Assembly: GCA_002359315.1 (NCBI GenBank)
Contig: DEMS01000024.1
Location: forward strand, 1 to 64,000
Direction: 5' to 3'
From: Bacteroidetes bacterium UBA2664
Lineage (GTDB): Bacteria > Bacteroidota > Rhodothermia > Balneolales > Balneolaceae
DNA length: 64,000 nucleotides
In this document: positions 1-10,127 of the stretch, piece by piece
Position numbering within the stretch: position 1 is the first letter of the stretch
Layout: every line of letters begins with the position of its first letter
Translations under genes and position numbers: made by a program
Notes under the pieces: model-generated
What the model saw: only the letters and a program-made list of their open reading frames with translations
The model's database searches: none
What the model was told of the DNA's origin: nothing

Positions 1-27
1 GTCATAGTATTCGAACTGACGTTTTAA

Positions 28-50
28 GGGTGTTTTTTAAAAAAACACCC
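28..50. terminator. A/T-cored hairpin downstream of the M48 protease gene
   Basis: GGGTGTTTTTT at 28-38 is an exact inverted copy of AAAAAACACCC at 40-50, only a few bases past the stop codon of the minus-strand M48 gene. The GC-rich foot plus the A/T core can act as a terminator in either direction. What lies to the left is outside the window. Confidence 0.5.
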
Positions 51-57
51 CGTCTTG

Positions 58-1938
58 TCACATCAAAGGCAGCGGGGAATCGATGGCAACTGCCATGGCG
101 CGAATCCACTCCATTTCATTACGTCCGGTTATACCATCCTGAGCGATGGCGTGCAAAGCTGCATTAAGAAAGGATTTTTTAACGGCACCACTGCTTTTGC
201 CGATCTCTTCAAGGGCTTGATCAACAGCATCAAATGTACATTCAGACTGTTTTGCTAAGCTCAATCCACTTTTTGGTTTATCATCCAGAGTTCGCATAGC
301 CGCATTCCAGGCTTCTTCCGGATTTCTCGTCGTTTCGTGTGCAATGGCAGAAATCAGCAGGGAGATCTCCTTACCCAGCCTGTTCATGTTTGTATGCACA
401 ATTTCGGATTCAGCCTTATTTGAATGGACGGCTTCCAGTTGATGCGTGATTACTTTTTCTAAAGCATATTCAAAAAGAGTCACTTTCCCATCCGCAGTAA
501 TTAATGCAGAGATCGTTTTACGAAACCGTTCAAACTGCGATTCACTCATCTCTTTCAGGGCAGGGATGGCGATTTCAACAATTGGCAGTTTCCATTCCGG
601 TTTGATGGATTGTACATGTTGTTTAATGTTCAATACTGCAAATTCAGTTTCAGGCCCACACAATTTTTTTATCTGTTCAATCTGATTTGTTTCAATTTCA
701 ATCTCATCTGAAAGAAGCATCGCAAAGATGAAAGATTCGGCTCCAAGAGGTTCATGAATGGCTTGTTTTACCGGTTGAGGAAGGCCGTTCAGTATGGTTC
801 CCGCTTTGGTAATCTGCTGAGAGTCGATGGTACCCATTGCGGCCAAAATCCATTGAGGATCCATGAACTCAAGATCTCCGTCTGACTCCGTTGAACCTGA
901 TTGGCTTGTTGGTTGATTTCTTGCTGTGGATCTGCGAACAACATCATCCCGGCTCAATGCAGAACCCAATGCTTCGATTCTCTTATTAATCGGTGGATGT
1001 GTGGCAAACAGGGTATCGAGCCCGGATTTAAAACTGCTGGAAAAGAACAAATGACTCATTTCCATCGCATGAGCATCATTGAGGGTCGGTTTTTCGGCGG
1101 AATGGGCAATTTTATGAAGTGCGCCTGCGAGTCCATCCGGATTACGGGTGTATTGAACCGCGGCGGCATCAGCCAAATATTCTCTCTGACGGGATACGGC
1201 AGATTGAATAATTCTTCCAAAGAGCATGCCAATGTAACCGATTGCCAGGAGTGCGAGTCCGAAAATAATGATTCCTCCCTGATTCTTATTTTTACCGGAC
1301 GATCCCATTCTGGCATAAGCCCCACTTCTCATGATCATGAGCCCCATCAAATGGATCAGTAATATTCCATTCAGTATCCCGATCAATCGAATGTTGATAC
1401 GCATATCCCCATTAAAAATATGGCTGAATTCATGGGCAATAACCCCCTGAAGTTCATCACGATTGAGCTGTTCAAGAGTTCCGCGGGTTACGCCAATGGC
1501 TGCGTCCCGGGTACTGTATCCTGCAGCAAAAGCATTTATAGAGGGCTCCTGATCAAGGATGTAGAGATCAGGGACAGAGATTCCGGCCGCGATAGACATC
1601 TCCTCGACAACGTTAATCAATCGTTGCTCATTAAAATCAGTAGTAGACATTGATACTTTGCGTCCACCCAACATCTCCGCTACGGCAGATCCGCCCTTTT
1701 TCAGTTGATAAACACGTGTGATTGTGCCAATGGCAATGACTAAAAAGGTCACAAAACTGACACCAATAAAAAGCTCAGGAATCCAAAGTGAAGGAATTGC
1801 TGCATCACCGGTTACACCAAAAATGAAGAGGGTAACAAAATAGATCGATATATCCAGTGCAATAATGGCAAGAATATAGATAAAGATCAGTTTTCGGGTC
1901 GTGCTGCGAGTCCGATCCTGAGCGGAGAAGAAGTCCAT
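58..1938 (-). CDS. M48 family membrane zinc metalloprotease with long C-terminal extension
   Basis: This is an HtpX/Ste24-like membrane protease that probably degrades or trims membrane proteins during envelope stress. Two hydrophobic segments lie near residues 15-40 and 52-75. The zinc motif HEFSH is at residues 169-173, another hydrophobic stretch follows at about 185-205, and the downstream REYLADAAA supplies the expected third zinc ligand. The core of about 330 residues is followed by roughly 290 residues that ordinary HtpX (about 290 aa in total) lacks. That tail is helical, with two acidic ITADGK/IAQDG segments that recall TerB-like folds (inference only). The gene starts 16 bases after lemA, so the two form one operon. 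LemA-M48 pairs are common in bacteria. The substrate is unknown. Confidence 0.9.
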   Translation of the reverse strand: MDFFSAQDRTRSTTRKLIFIYILAIIALDISIYFVTLFIFGVTGDAAIPSLWIPELFIGVSFVTFLVIAIGTITRVYQLKKGGSAVAEMLGGRKVSMSTTDFNEQRLINVVEEMSIAAGISVPDLYILDQEPSINAFAAGYSTRDAAIGVTRGTLEQLNRDELQGVIAHEFSHIFNGDMRINIRLIGILNGILLIHLMGLMIMRSGAYARMGSSGKNKNQGGIIIFGLALLAIGYIGMLFGRIIQSAVSRQREYLADAAAVQYTRNPDGLAGALHKIAHSAEKPTLNDAHAMEMSHLFFSSSFKSGLDTLFATHPPINKRIEALGSALSRDDVVRRSTARNQPTSQSGSTESDGDLEFMDPQWILAAMGTIDSQQITKAGTILNGLPQPVKQAIHEPLGAESFIFAMLLSDEIEIETNQIEQIKKLCGPETEFAVLNIKQHVQSIKPEWKLPIVEIAIPALKEMSESQFERFRKTISALITADGKVTLFEYALEKVITHQLEAVHSNKAESEIVHTNMNRLGKEISLLISAIAHETTRNPEEAWNAAMRTLDDKPKSGLSLAKQSECTFDAVDQALEEIGKSSGAVKKSFLNAALHAIAQDGITGRNEMEWIRAMAVAIDSPLPLM

Positions 1939-1954
1939 ATTTTAGAGTAAGATT

Positions 1955-2545
1955 TTAAAAAGAGACTTTTGGGGCCTGTCGTTCTACATCGGGTGCTTCT
2001 AATTGAAACTGAGAAGCGGCTGAAAACCCAAAAATATTAGCAAAAATGTTATTTGGAAACTTTTCGCGGGCCGTGTTGTAATTCATAACGGCATCATTAA
2101 ATGCCTGGCGAGCAAAAGAGATCTTATTCTCTGTACTTGTGAGCTCTTCGGTAAGCTGCATCATATTTTGATTGGCTTTGAGGTCAGGATATCGTTCGGA
2201 TAGAGCAAAAAACTTACCTAATGCGCCTGAAAGAGCTTTTTCAGATCCCGCCAACTTTTGAATGGCTTCCGGATTTGTCGGATCATCAGCCACACTTTTT
2301 TCAACCTGTTGCGCTTGATTACGGGCATTGATCACCGCTTCCAATGTATCGCGCTCATGTTTCATGTAGCCTTTTGCTGTTTCCACCAGATTTGGGATCA
2401 GATCATATCTGCGTTTCAATTGCACATCAATCTGGGAAAAACCGTTTTTGAATCGGTTTCGCAGAGCAACCAGTTTGTTGTAAATGGATACAGGCCAAAT
2501 GATGAGTATCGCTAATATTACGAGTAGTATTATAGTAGTTGTCAT
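1955..2545 (-). CDS. lemA: LemA family protein
   Basis: A LemA-family protein with one N-terminal membrane anchor (residues about 4-22) and a helical domain that begins with the family-typical LRNRFKNGFSQIDVQLKRR and DLIPNLVE segments (residues about 28-56). The length of 196 aa is usual. The biochemical role of LemA is not settled. Its consistent linkage to M48 proteases or TPM-domain proteins suggests a partner or adaptor at the membrane. Here it is the first gene of a two-gene unit with the M48 protease, 16 bases apart. The gene symbol is used in the family sense only. Confidence 0.9.
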   Translation of the reverse strand: MTTTIILLVILAILIIWPVSIYNKLVALRNRFKNGFSQIDVQLKRRYDLIPNLVETAKGYMKHERDTLEAVINARNQAQQVEKSVADDPTNPEAIQKLAGSEKALSGALGKFFALSERYPDLKANQNMMQLTEELTSTENKISFARQAFNDAVMNYNTAREKFPNNIFANIFGFSAASQFQLEAPDVERQAPKVSF

Positions 2546-2690
2546 GGTCTTAGGGGTTTGTTAGTATAGAATCCGATGGTAATTGAATATACAATAGTGT
2601 TACGGCTCCTACCACATAAAGATTCAGAGATGAATTTTCGGTGTAAGTACTGAAAGAGTGGCGGGATCTCAATTAATCGAAGCCAAAATC

Positions 2691-3845
2691 TTACAATTCA
2701 TCCGAATAATAAGCTTTAACACGATCTCTGAGATTAAATCCGCTGCTCATTACTTCGCCATAGGCTCCTGCACTTCGGATGGCTACCAGATCGCCCCTTT
2801 CGATAGCAGGGAGTGAAATGCCACGCTGAAACGTATCCGACGATTCACAGATCGGCCCGACAACGTCATAAATTTTAGGGGATTTTTTACTGGTCAAAAC
2901 ATCAACCCGATGTGAGGCCTGATAAAGAGCAGGTCGGATGAGTTCTGTCATGCCGGCATCAATAATCGCAAAATTTGTAGTGTATCCTTCTTTGATGAAG
3001 AGTACCTTTGATATCAAGCTGCCACACTGCCCAACAATGCTTCTGCCCAGCTCAAAATGGACTTTCTGCCCTTTCCTGACGTTTAGTTTTTTATCAAACA
3101 ATTCAAAAAAAGATTTAAAATCCGGAATGGAGTGGGTGTCCGGGTCTGAATAATCAATACCAAATCCACCGCCTATATTGATATGTTCAAGAGGGTGTCC
3201 CTTCTCCTCAAAAACGGTTTGAAGTTCATTCACTTTATCACAGAGTTGTTCAAACGGATTTAAATCCTCGATTTGAGAACCGATATGAAAGTGAATTCCT
3301 TTTAATTTGATGGAAGACAATTCAGGAAGCAGTTCAAATAGGGCAGGCAGTTTATCAATGGTGATGCCAAATTTATTTTCATTGAGTCCGGTGGTGATAT
3401 ATTTATGTGTATTTGCCTGAATATTCGGATTTAACCGTATGGCTACATCAGCGACCTGCCCGTTTGATGAAGCAAGATCATTCAGTACAATCAGCTCTTC
3501 TATTGATTCACAGTTGAATGAATAGATTTTATGTTGAAGGCCAATTTCAAGTTCTTCGTCCGTTTTTCCCACCCCTGCAAAAGCGATCTGATTCGGGTTG
3601 AATCCGGCATCGATCGCACGTTCAATTTCACGGCCGCTCACACAATCGATACCCAGTCCGGCTTCCAGGATTCGATTTAATATTTTGTAATTAAAATTCG
3701 CTTTGATCGCAAAATGGATATGATATCCTTTCGAAAGGCCGTGTTGATTCACTGCGGCCAATGTATCATCCAACAGATCCAGATCGTAGTAATAGAATGG
3801 AGTTTGAATCTGATCCAGTTTTTTTATGAGTTCGGGCGTGAACAT
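2691..3845 (-). CDS. lysA: Diaminopimelate decarboxylase
   Basis: A fold-type III PLP decarboxylase that converts meso-diaminopimelate to lysine and CO2, the last step of lysine synthesis. The PLP lysine is K48 in FAIKAN. Further family marks are HIGSQIEDLNPF, the phosphate-binding GGGFGIDY, ELGRSIVG, and the GPICESSDTF segment with the active-site Cys. The length of 384 aa is slightly short of the common 400-420 aa, but all motifs are present. Ornithine and carboxynorspermidine decarboxylases share the fold. The CESSD segment and overall layout favour LysA. It is separated by about 145 bases from lemA and appears to be transcribed on its own. Confidence 0.9.
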   Translation of the reverse strand: MFTPELIKKLDQIQTPFYYYDLDLLDDTLAAVNQHGLSKGYHIHFAIKANFNYKILNRILEAGLGIDCVSGREIERAIDAGFNPNQIAFAGVGKTDEELEIGLQHKIYSFNCESIEELIVLNDLASSNGQVADVAIRLNPNIQANTHKYITTGLNENKFGITIDKLPALFELLPELSSIKLKGIHFHIGSQIEDLNPFEQLCDKVNELQTVFEEKGHPLEHINIGGGFGIDYSDPDTHSIPDFKSFFELFDKKLNVRKGQKVHFELGRSIVGQCGSLISKVLFIKEGYTTNFAIIDAGMTELIRPALYQASHRVDVLTSKKSPKIYDVVGPICESSDTFQRGISLPAIERGDLVAIRSAGAYGEVMSSGFNLRDRVKAYYSDEL

Positions 3846-3986
3846 ACTTAAATATAAGTAGGGATTTTATTGAATATTGTCTGCTAAAACCGTTTTGATT
3901 CATCAATTCGGTGTGCTAAAGATAGTGTCATTCAGCCATTAATGGAATAGTGTTTATCAATCGCTAAATCGTTTAGTTAAGACGTG

Positions 3987-4865
3987 TCAAAAAGAATTAA
4001 ACAGTTCCAGTACGGTTTTCCATTCATCCGTCCATGGAGAGATCATTTCAAAATGTCCGGCGTTTGGAAGAAGTACCAATGATGCATCATCTCCGCTGTT
4101 TTTCATTGTTTCAACAAAATGATAGCCGAAAAACGGTGGGACAGGGGCATCGAAAGCAGCAACTACTTCAACAAAAGGTACTTGAATGGGTAGCAATCTG
4201 AGAGGGGAAGTGTCCAGATAGGCACCTTCACTTCTATTTTCGAGATCGACTAATGTTTCTATGGTGTTGGCACCGCAAGAGGAAGAGCCATAACGGGCGT
4301 ATCTTTCCAGATCATTAATGCCGGCCAATGAGATTGCAGCTGAAACTGAAATGGCCTCGGGGGTGTAGAGTGGGCTCGATTCGTCAATATTTTTGCGAGA
4401 AGCAAGCCAGGTTGCCAGGTGTCCACCGGCTGAGTGTCCGGCAACGATGATATTTGAGAGATCCAGCCGGTACTCTTCGGCGATCACATTCAGATAATCC
4501 GCTCCATTGGCAATGTCTAAAAAAGTGCCGGGATACCCACCGCCATCATGACCAATACGGCGATATTCCATATTCCAGATTGCAAATCCCTGCTTGCGCA
4601 GTTCGGCGGCCATTGGATTCATAAGTTCCACTCCCGGATAGGCGCTAAGCCAGCAACCGCCATGGATGAGGATTATTGTGGAGCTGATATCACCATCAGG
4701 CAACCATAAATCACCAAACTGCAGTGAATCATCTCCAAAATAGATCCTGTGATCGGCTTGTAATCCTTCAACCTCGATTAAATCACTCCATGACACAAGC
4801 TGGGCAGTAGTATTCTGAAACGAAAAAGTGAATAAGAGTGAGAAAAAAAGATATTTATACGACAT
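3987..4865 (-). CDS. Secreted alpha/beta hydrolase (carboxylesterase-like)
   Basis: An alpha/beta hydrolase of the BD-FAE/kynurenine-formamidase-like esterase group. A signal peptide covers residues about 1-21 (hydrophobic core FFSLLFTFSF, then TAQ). The oxyanion-hole motif HGGCW is at 68-72. The nucleophile elbow GHSAGG places the catalytic Ser at 145. A likely catalytic His sits near the C-terminus in NAGHFEM. The product should act in the periplasm or outside the cell on a small ester or amide, but the substrate cannot be told. Length is 292 aa. It is flanked by intergenic gaps of about 140 bases on each side, so probably monocistronic. Confidence 0.82.
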   Translation of the reverse strand: MSYKYLFFSLLFTFSFQNTTAQLVSWSDLIEVEGLQADHRIYFGDDSLQFGDLWLPDGDISSTIILIHGGCWLSAYPGVELMNPMAAELRKQGFAIWNMEYRRIGHDGGGYPGTFLDIANGADYLNVIAEEYRLDLSNIIVAGHSAGGHLATWLASRKNIDESSPLYTPEAISVSAAISLAGINDLERYARYGSSSCGANTIETLVDLENRSEGAYLDTSPLRLLPIQVPFVEVVAAFDAPVPPFFGYHFVETMKNSGDDASLVLLPNAGHFEMISPWTDEWKTVLELFNSF

Positions 4866-5006
4866 CGAGTTAGTATAATCAGGTAGAATGTAAATTAAAA
4901 TGATTTATTCATTGGAATTTTTTTAATTGTAAAACGTTCAGTTGTAATATGTTCATATTAGTGTTGGTTTGGAACCCATCATTAAACTTTACAGGAGTTT
5001 ATCAAA

Positions 5007-6050
5007 ATGAATAAGATTGGTTTGATCAGGATATTAAAATTGAGTTTGCTCGTGTTTGGCCTGACCATCATGAAAGGCTGCTCAACGGCTGAAAATCGAA
5101 CTCTATCAGAGCTGGATAGGGGGTATTATCAAAATCAGGCATTATCACCTCGTGTTCGAAGTCAGGTCGAAGAGAGTTTTGAGTCTGTGCGAAGAATACA
5201 GAGCAGTACTATATACAGAACCTATCTTTTTCCCAGCAATCAGATGCCCACTGAATCAGAGATCCCGGGTATTTATTTGGATGAGATCGCATTCGAACGA
5301 ACTGCCGGTGCCCATTCAACGGCAGGAACTGCAGTTGTAATCGCTATAAATAACCGTAGGGCTCTGTTGTTAACAGCCGCTCATGTTGTTTCATTGCCGG
5401 ATACTTTGTATCACTATTCCGGCATTCAATCTGATTCCGAAAACCGGAGGGTTGCAGCCGTATCAATAGCTCAGTCAAGAGACCAATATGTATTTACGGA
5501 TCTGGGGATGGAGTATATTGAGTTGTTGGCAATAGATGAAAATCGGGATCTGGCATTGATGAAAACGGTGTCAGATATTTCAGAGACTGATTTAAAACCG
5601 ATATCCATTCCAAAAGGCAATCCCAATCGCCTGGATTGGACGGATGTTGTATATGCGACCGGGTACCCAAGGGGAGTGCAAATGGTAACCCGCGGAATCG
5701 CCAGCAGGAGTGAGCTCCCGGTGCGAAAAATCACATTGGACCTTTCCATCAATCGTGGATTTAGCGGAGGCCCATTATTTGCAGTTCGAAATGATGGTTC
5801 AGGTTTGGAATGGCTCGGGACAATTACCTCAGCAATGGGTGAACGTGATTACTTTTTGGTTCCTGATGATACTCCTGTGGAAGAATTCAAGCCGGATATG
5901 CCGTACAGAGGCGAACTTTATGTCAGATCTTCCCCCAGGATCTATTATGGCATCAGCAATGCTGCGGATATAAATGAAGCGACAAATTTTTTAAGAGAAA
6001 ACTGGCTCTTATTATTAAGCCACGGTTTTACACCCGAAATATTTGAATAG
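5007..6050 (+). CDS. Lipoprotein trypsin-like serine protease
   Basis: A chymotrypsin-fold protease, probably attached to the cell envelope. The N-terminus has a lysine, then a hydrophobic run, and ends in MKGC with Cys25 as the likely lipidation site. The catalytic triad is readable: His126 in LLTAAHVV, Asp181 in ENRDLALMK, and Ser253 in NRGFSGGPLF. No PDZ domain follows, so it is not a full DegP/HtrA. A good ribosome binding site, aggag, lies about 12 bases before the ATG. The gene converges on the 5-oxoprolinase gene with only two bases between their stop codons. Substrate unknown. Confidence 0.85.
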   Translation: MNKIGLIRILKLSLLVFGLTIMKGCSTAENRTLSELDRGYYQNQALSPRVRSQVEESFESVRRIQSSTIYRTYLFPSNQMPTESEIPGIYLDEIAFERTAGAHSTAGTAVVIAINNRRALLLTAAHVVSLPDTLYHYSGIQSDSENRRVAAVSIAQSRDQYVFTDLGMEYIELLAIDENRDLALMKTVSDISETDLKPISIPKGNPNRLDWTDVVYATGYPRGVQMVTRGIASRSELPVRKITLDLSINRGFSGGPLFAVRNDGSGLEWLGTITSAMGERDYFLVPDDTPVEEFKPDMPYRGELYVRSSPRIYYGISNAADINEATNFLRENWLLLLSHGFTPEIFE

Positions 6051-6052
6051 AA

Positions 6053-9000
6053 TCACTCATCAGCATCAGCATCAGCATCAGCATCACCAAAACCACCGCC
6101 GCCGGGCGTGACAATCACAAACCGATCCCCACTGTTTAGATCCTTGCCATCGACCCATTGAAGCGTTTCCCGGGAACCGTCGGTTCGTTCGATCCACTGT
6201 TCGCCACAATTTCCGGGCAGGCCACCCTTTAATCCAAAAGGTTTTGTCACCCGATGTTGTGTAAGTACAGAGAGGGAAACAGGCTGAAGAAAAGTTAATA
6301 TCCTGGTGAGGCCGTTTCCTCCTGACCACTTTCCGGCACCTCCCGAATTATTATTGATTTCGTAACGATCGAGCCGGACCGGATATCTATGTTCCAATAT
6401 TTCCGGGTCAGTCGCACGAGTGTTGGTCATATGCTGATGAACAGCATCGGCACCATTGAAGCCCTCACCGGCACCGGTTCCGCCGGCTATGGTTTCATAA
6501 TAACCAAACCGGCCGTTGCCAAAAAGCACGTTATTCATTGTGCCATAACTGCAACCGGTTAAACCAAATGCTTTAATCAATGTATCCGTGAGTCGCTGAC
6601 TTGTTTCTACATTACCGCCAACCACGGCCGGACACTCTTCCGGAAGTTCTGAAAAATGAGGATTTAACATTCCATTTGGCAAGCAGATCTCAATGGGTTC
6701 GAGGAGCCCATCGTTTAGTGGCAAGGGTTCATCAATCATGAGGCGAAGCAGGTAGATAATGACACTGTTCACGATCGATGGATTTGCATTCAGATTTCCG
6801 GGATGTTGTTCTGATGATCCTGAAAAATCGATTTTCATGGATTGATTTTTGACCGTGCATTTAACGGCTAATTTAAATCCATCATCCAATATTTCTTCAG
6901 CCTGATATTTCCCATCCGGAATTTTTCCGATCGTTTGCCTCATTTGATGGGAAGCGTACTCTTTGAGCCGGTTCATGTAGAGTGAAATCTCATCTTTCCC
7001 GTAGATATCAGCCAGTTTTTTTAGTTCCTGTACTCCACGATGATTTGCAGCAACGGCTGCACGAAGATCGGCTAAATTTTCCTTTACTGATCTGGAAGGC
7101 CAAGGGCCGCTTTCAAAAATCTCTTTAACTTCATCCCATCTAAAATTCCCTTCTTTAGCTAAAAAAAGAGGTGGAATCACGATCCCTTCTTCAGCAAGAT
7201 TTTGAGCATCCGGAGGCATTGATCCGGGCCTTTTTCCACCTATTTCGGCATGATGAGCACGATTTGCGACAAATCCAATCAGGGTGTTTTCATAGAATAC
7301 CGGAGTGATTACATTCAGATCCGGCAAATGTGACCCACCAAAAGCAGGATGATTTGTAATGATGACATCCCCTTCTGAAAGATGATCGCTTTTATTTTTA
7401 AATGCCGAAGAATAAAAACGATTCGGATTTTTTCGGTATTCCTCCAAAACCGTCCGAACACAACTTCCCATTGCCCCCAGATGTACTGGAATATGGGGGG
7501 CATTCACCACGAGGTAACCTTGTGGATCGAGCAGTGCACAGGAGTAGTCGAGCCTCTCCTTGATATTCACTGACAGAGCGGTTCGTTGTAGCATTTCACC
7601 CATTTGATCTGCAATTGAGCTAAACCGATTGATATAGAGTTGAAGCTGAATCTCTTCAGATTGCGGAGATTTCGGTTTGTCATGCAATAAGCCCGACTTA
7701 GCTGCAGTGTATTCTAAGTTCCACGTTCCATCTCCCAACAGGGTGCCGCTCCATCCTTCTTCAATTACCGTAGTACTGTGAGGGTGAAGAATCATTGCCG
7801 GGCCCGTAATTTCTACTGACGGAGTTAAGTCAGAAATTTCATAAACCGGCGCTTGATGATACTTATTGTGATAGAGTATCTCAGTTAACTGATCAGTAGA
7901 AGGCGGTTTGGTTTTTGAGTTATTAGAATTAGAAATTGTATTCACTACAGAGGGATTGTTTGCAGATACTTTTTCTGATGCAATAACCCTTATCGATTCA
8001 ACTTCAATGATTCGATCATCAATCCAATGCCCATACTGTTGATTGTAGGCATCTTCAAATGATTTCTTAAGATTGATATCGCTGTCCCATTCCAGCTCTA
8101 ATGTATGATCCTGGCCTAAAAAACGCAGAGCGGCCACTCGTCGCTTGATCATAATTTCTTCTTGATTTATGCCTTGATTTTCAAGTGAGCTTATAGAATT
8201 CTGATCCAGTTCTTTGAATAATTTTGGCAGGTCATCCATACACTCGTCAATCGGCATGAGGATCTGTTTAAGTGAGATCTCTTCCTGAAGGGACTGTTGC
8301 AAGCCGTATGCACTTAATAAACCGGCGTCGGATGGAACAAGTACACTTTTGATATGGAGTTTCTGTGCAACGGAAAGTGCATGCTGTGCACCGGCACCGC
8401 CAAAGGCTACAATTGTATAATCGGCCGGATCAAAACCCTTTTGAATAGAAATTTGCCGTATTACTTGCGCCATTCTCTCGTTGATAATATCCAAATAGCC
8501 ATAGAGAATCACCTCTTTAGACAGTGCTGTATCTCGGTTTTTATTGATTCTGATCAGCAATTGATTAAAGGCAGCGGCAGCAGCTTCCGGGTTCACAGTG
8601 ATCGGTAAATTGGAGGTTTGAAGACGGCCGGTTAGCAAGTTGACATCGGTAATGGTAAAGGGTCCGCCATTTCCATAACAAGCCGGACCGGGGTTGGCAC
8701 CGGCGCTTTCGGGTCCTACGGTCAGGCTTTGTCCGTCAAAATCACAGATTGATCCCCCGCCTGCCGCAACGGTTTCAATGTCGATTGCCGGAGCCTGAAG
8801 GGTTGCTTCGCCAACGGTATGTTCAAAAACAAATTCTATATCTGAATCAATTCTGGATACATCCGTACTGGTTCCCCCCATATCAAAAGTGATAATTTTT
8901 CCCAGATCGGGTGATACCCTTTTCGCAATGGCCATGGCACCGATCACGCCCCCGGCCGGACCACTGAAAAGTCCATCTTTAGGTTTATAATGAGAAGCTT

Positions 9001-9955
9001 TTGTCAGGGCACCGGCACTATTCATTATTTTCAAAGAGCCCGGCCCGATTGCTTGGGTAATCTCATCCAGATAATTCTGCATAGGTGCGGTTAGATATGC
9101 ATTGAGATCGGCGGTAATGGATCTGGGGACAATCTTTATGGTTGGATTCAATTGGGATGAACAACTGACATACTTCACACCAAGCTCTTCTAACAGGGCT
9201 CCAACCTGTAATTCGTGATCGGGATTTAAATAGCTATGCATAAAACATACCGCAACAGCATCAAAATCGGGTAAAATGGGTTCAATACGTTCCTTTAGAG
9301 CATTCAGATCTATTTTTTTCAAAACCAAGCCGGAACTGTCCAAACGTTCAGAAACCTCAATAATCCGGTCGTAGTAAGGAATGGGTTTTTTGATATTTAG
9401 GCTGAACAGATCAGGCCTCTGTTGATTTCGAATGTGGAGCAGATCTTTGAACCCTGCCGTAATCAAAAAAAGAGTTTTTCCGCCGGTTCTTTCCAGCAGT
9501 GCGTTTGTACCTTTTGTTGTGGAGAGCCGCATTTGAATTGGAGGAAGATTTTGAGACAGCGCGGTAGAAGTGATGAGCCTCGACGCCAGAACAGGAGCTT
9601 CCTCCGGGCTTTGAATTTCAAAATTCACCGGTTCATCTGAAAAATTTTTCAGTTTTTGGCCGATAATTAACATGCCATCTTTATGGCTTGAATGTGTGAT
9701 CGAATAGGTTTTTTGGTCACTATCCAGCAGGTGAAGAGAATAACCGGAAAAGAAACCGTCGGGATATTTTTTTGAAATCTCAGTGTGAATACTTTTCCCA
9801 TCCTTCCCGATATGCCCCTGGCTGCGAATCGCACTGCTGCTCAATACTTTTATTCTGTGAATGTGCAGTTCCGGGGTTATAGCCAGACAGTCCGTGAATG
9901 TACCTCCGGTATCGATATATATTTTAAAGAGGGCGGTATTTCGACTGCTTTTCAT
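6053..9955 (-). CDS. 5-oxoprolinase, single-chain hydantoinase A/B fusion
   Basis: A 1300-aa protein joining an N-terminal hydantoinase-A-type ATPase half (residues about 10-720, with YIDTGGTFTDCLAI, FDMGGTSTDVSR and FGGAGAQHA) to a hydantoinase-B half (about 745-1290, with GDVIITNHPAFGGSHLPDL and the C-terminal TPGGGGFG). This one-chain arrangement is known from ATP-dependent 5-oxoprolinase, which opens 5-oxo-L-proline to glutamate; N-methylhydantoinase relatives are the alternative. The extreme C-terminus after GFG is a low-complexity Asp-Ala run made by a hexanucleotide repeat (6058-6086). A gamma-glutamyltransferase gene at 29713 could feed the same pathway (inference). The start ATG follows a gap of about 170 bases. 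Confidence 0.88.
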   Translation of the reverse strand: MKSSRNTALFKIYIDTGGTFTDCLAITPELHIHRIKVLSSSAIRSQGHIGKDGKSIHTEISKKYPDGFFSGYSLHLLDSDQKTYSITHSSHKDGMLIIGQKLKNFSDEPVNFEIQSPEEAPVLASRLITSTALSQNLPPIQMRLSTTKGTNALLERTGGKTLFLITAGFKDLLHIRNQQRPDLFSLNIKKPIPYYDRIIEVSERLDSSGLVLKKIDLNALKERIEPILPDFDAVAVCFMHSYLNPDHELQVGALLEELGVKYVSCSSQLNPTIKIVPRSITADLNAYLTAPMQNYLDEITQAIGPGSLKIMNSAGALTKASHYKPKDGLFSGPAGGVIGAMAIAKRVSPDLGKIITFDMGGTSTDVSRIDSDIEFVFEHTVGEATLQAPAIDIETVAAGGGSICDFDGQSLTVGPESAGANPGPACYGNGGPFTITDVNLLTGRLQTSNLPITVNPEAAAAAFNQLLIRINKNRDTALSKEVILYGYLDIINERMAQVIRQISIQKGFDPADYTIVAFGGAGAQHALSVAQKLHIKSVLVPSDAGLLSAYGLQQSLQEEISLKQILMPIDECMDDLPKLFKELDQNSISSLENQGINQEEIMIKRRVAALRFLGQDHTLELEWDSDINLKKSFEDAYNQQYGHWIDDRIIEVESIRVIASEKVSANNPSVVNTISNSNNSKTKPPSTDQLTEILYHNKYHQAPVYEISDLTPSVEITGPAMILHPHSTTVIEEGWSGTLLGDGTWNLEYTAAKSGLLHDKPKSPQSEEIQLQLYINRFSSIADQMGEMLQRTALSVNIKERLDYSCALLDPQGYLVVNAPHIPVHLGAMGSCVRTVLEEYRKNPNRFYSSAFKNKSDHLSEGDVIITNHPAFGGSHLPDLNVITPVFYENTLIGFVANRAHHAEIGGKRPGSMPPDAQNLAEEGIVIPPLFLAKEGNFRWDEVKEIFESGPWPSRSVKENLADLRAAVAANHRGVQELKKLADIYGKDEISLYMNRLKEYASHQMRQTIGKIPDGKYQAEEILDDGFKLAVKCTVKNQSMKIDFSGSSEQHPGNLNANPSIVNSVIIYLLRLMIDEPLPLNDGLLEPIEICLPNGMLNPHFSELPEECPAVVGGNVETSQRLTDTLIKAFGLTGCSYGTMNNVLFGNGRFGYYETIAGGTGAGEGFNGADAVHQHMTNTRATDPEILEHRYPVRLDRYEINNNSGGAGKWSGGNGLTRILTFLQPVSLSVLTQHRVTKPFGLKGGLPGNCGEQWIERTDGSRETLQWVDGKDLNSGDRFVIVTPGGGGFGDADADADADE
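6058..6086. repeat. (CATCAG) hexanucleotide microsatellite in the 3' end of the 5-oxoprolinase gene
   Basis: Four perfect CATCAG units plus CATCA. On the minus strand this reads as alternating GAT and GCT codons, giving an Asp-Ala tail followed by Glu and the stop. A 6-base unit keeps the frame, so copy-number changes would only lengthen or shorten the tail. Confidence 0.95.
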
Positions 9956-10127
9956 TATTTTCCTATCAATAACTGCCGGTTGAACCTTAAGGGGAATAAA
10001 TTACATTCAATCAGGACGAGAAAAAAAGTGAATTATTTTGAAATAAACACGATTCATTCATTGAGTAGAATATAGTAGTTTGAAAGAATCTATTTTAAAA
10101 AGACAGAAGTTTAGGGTTTAAAAACAG

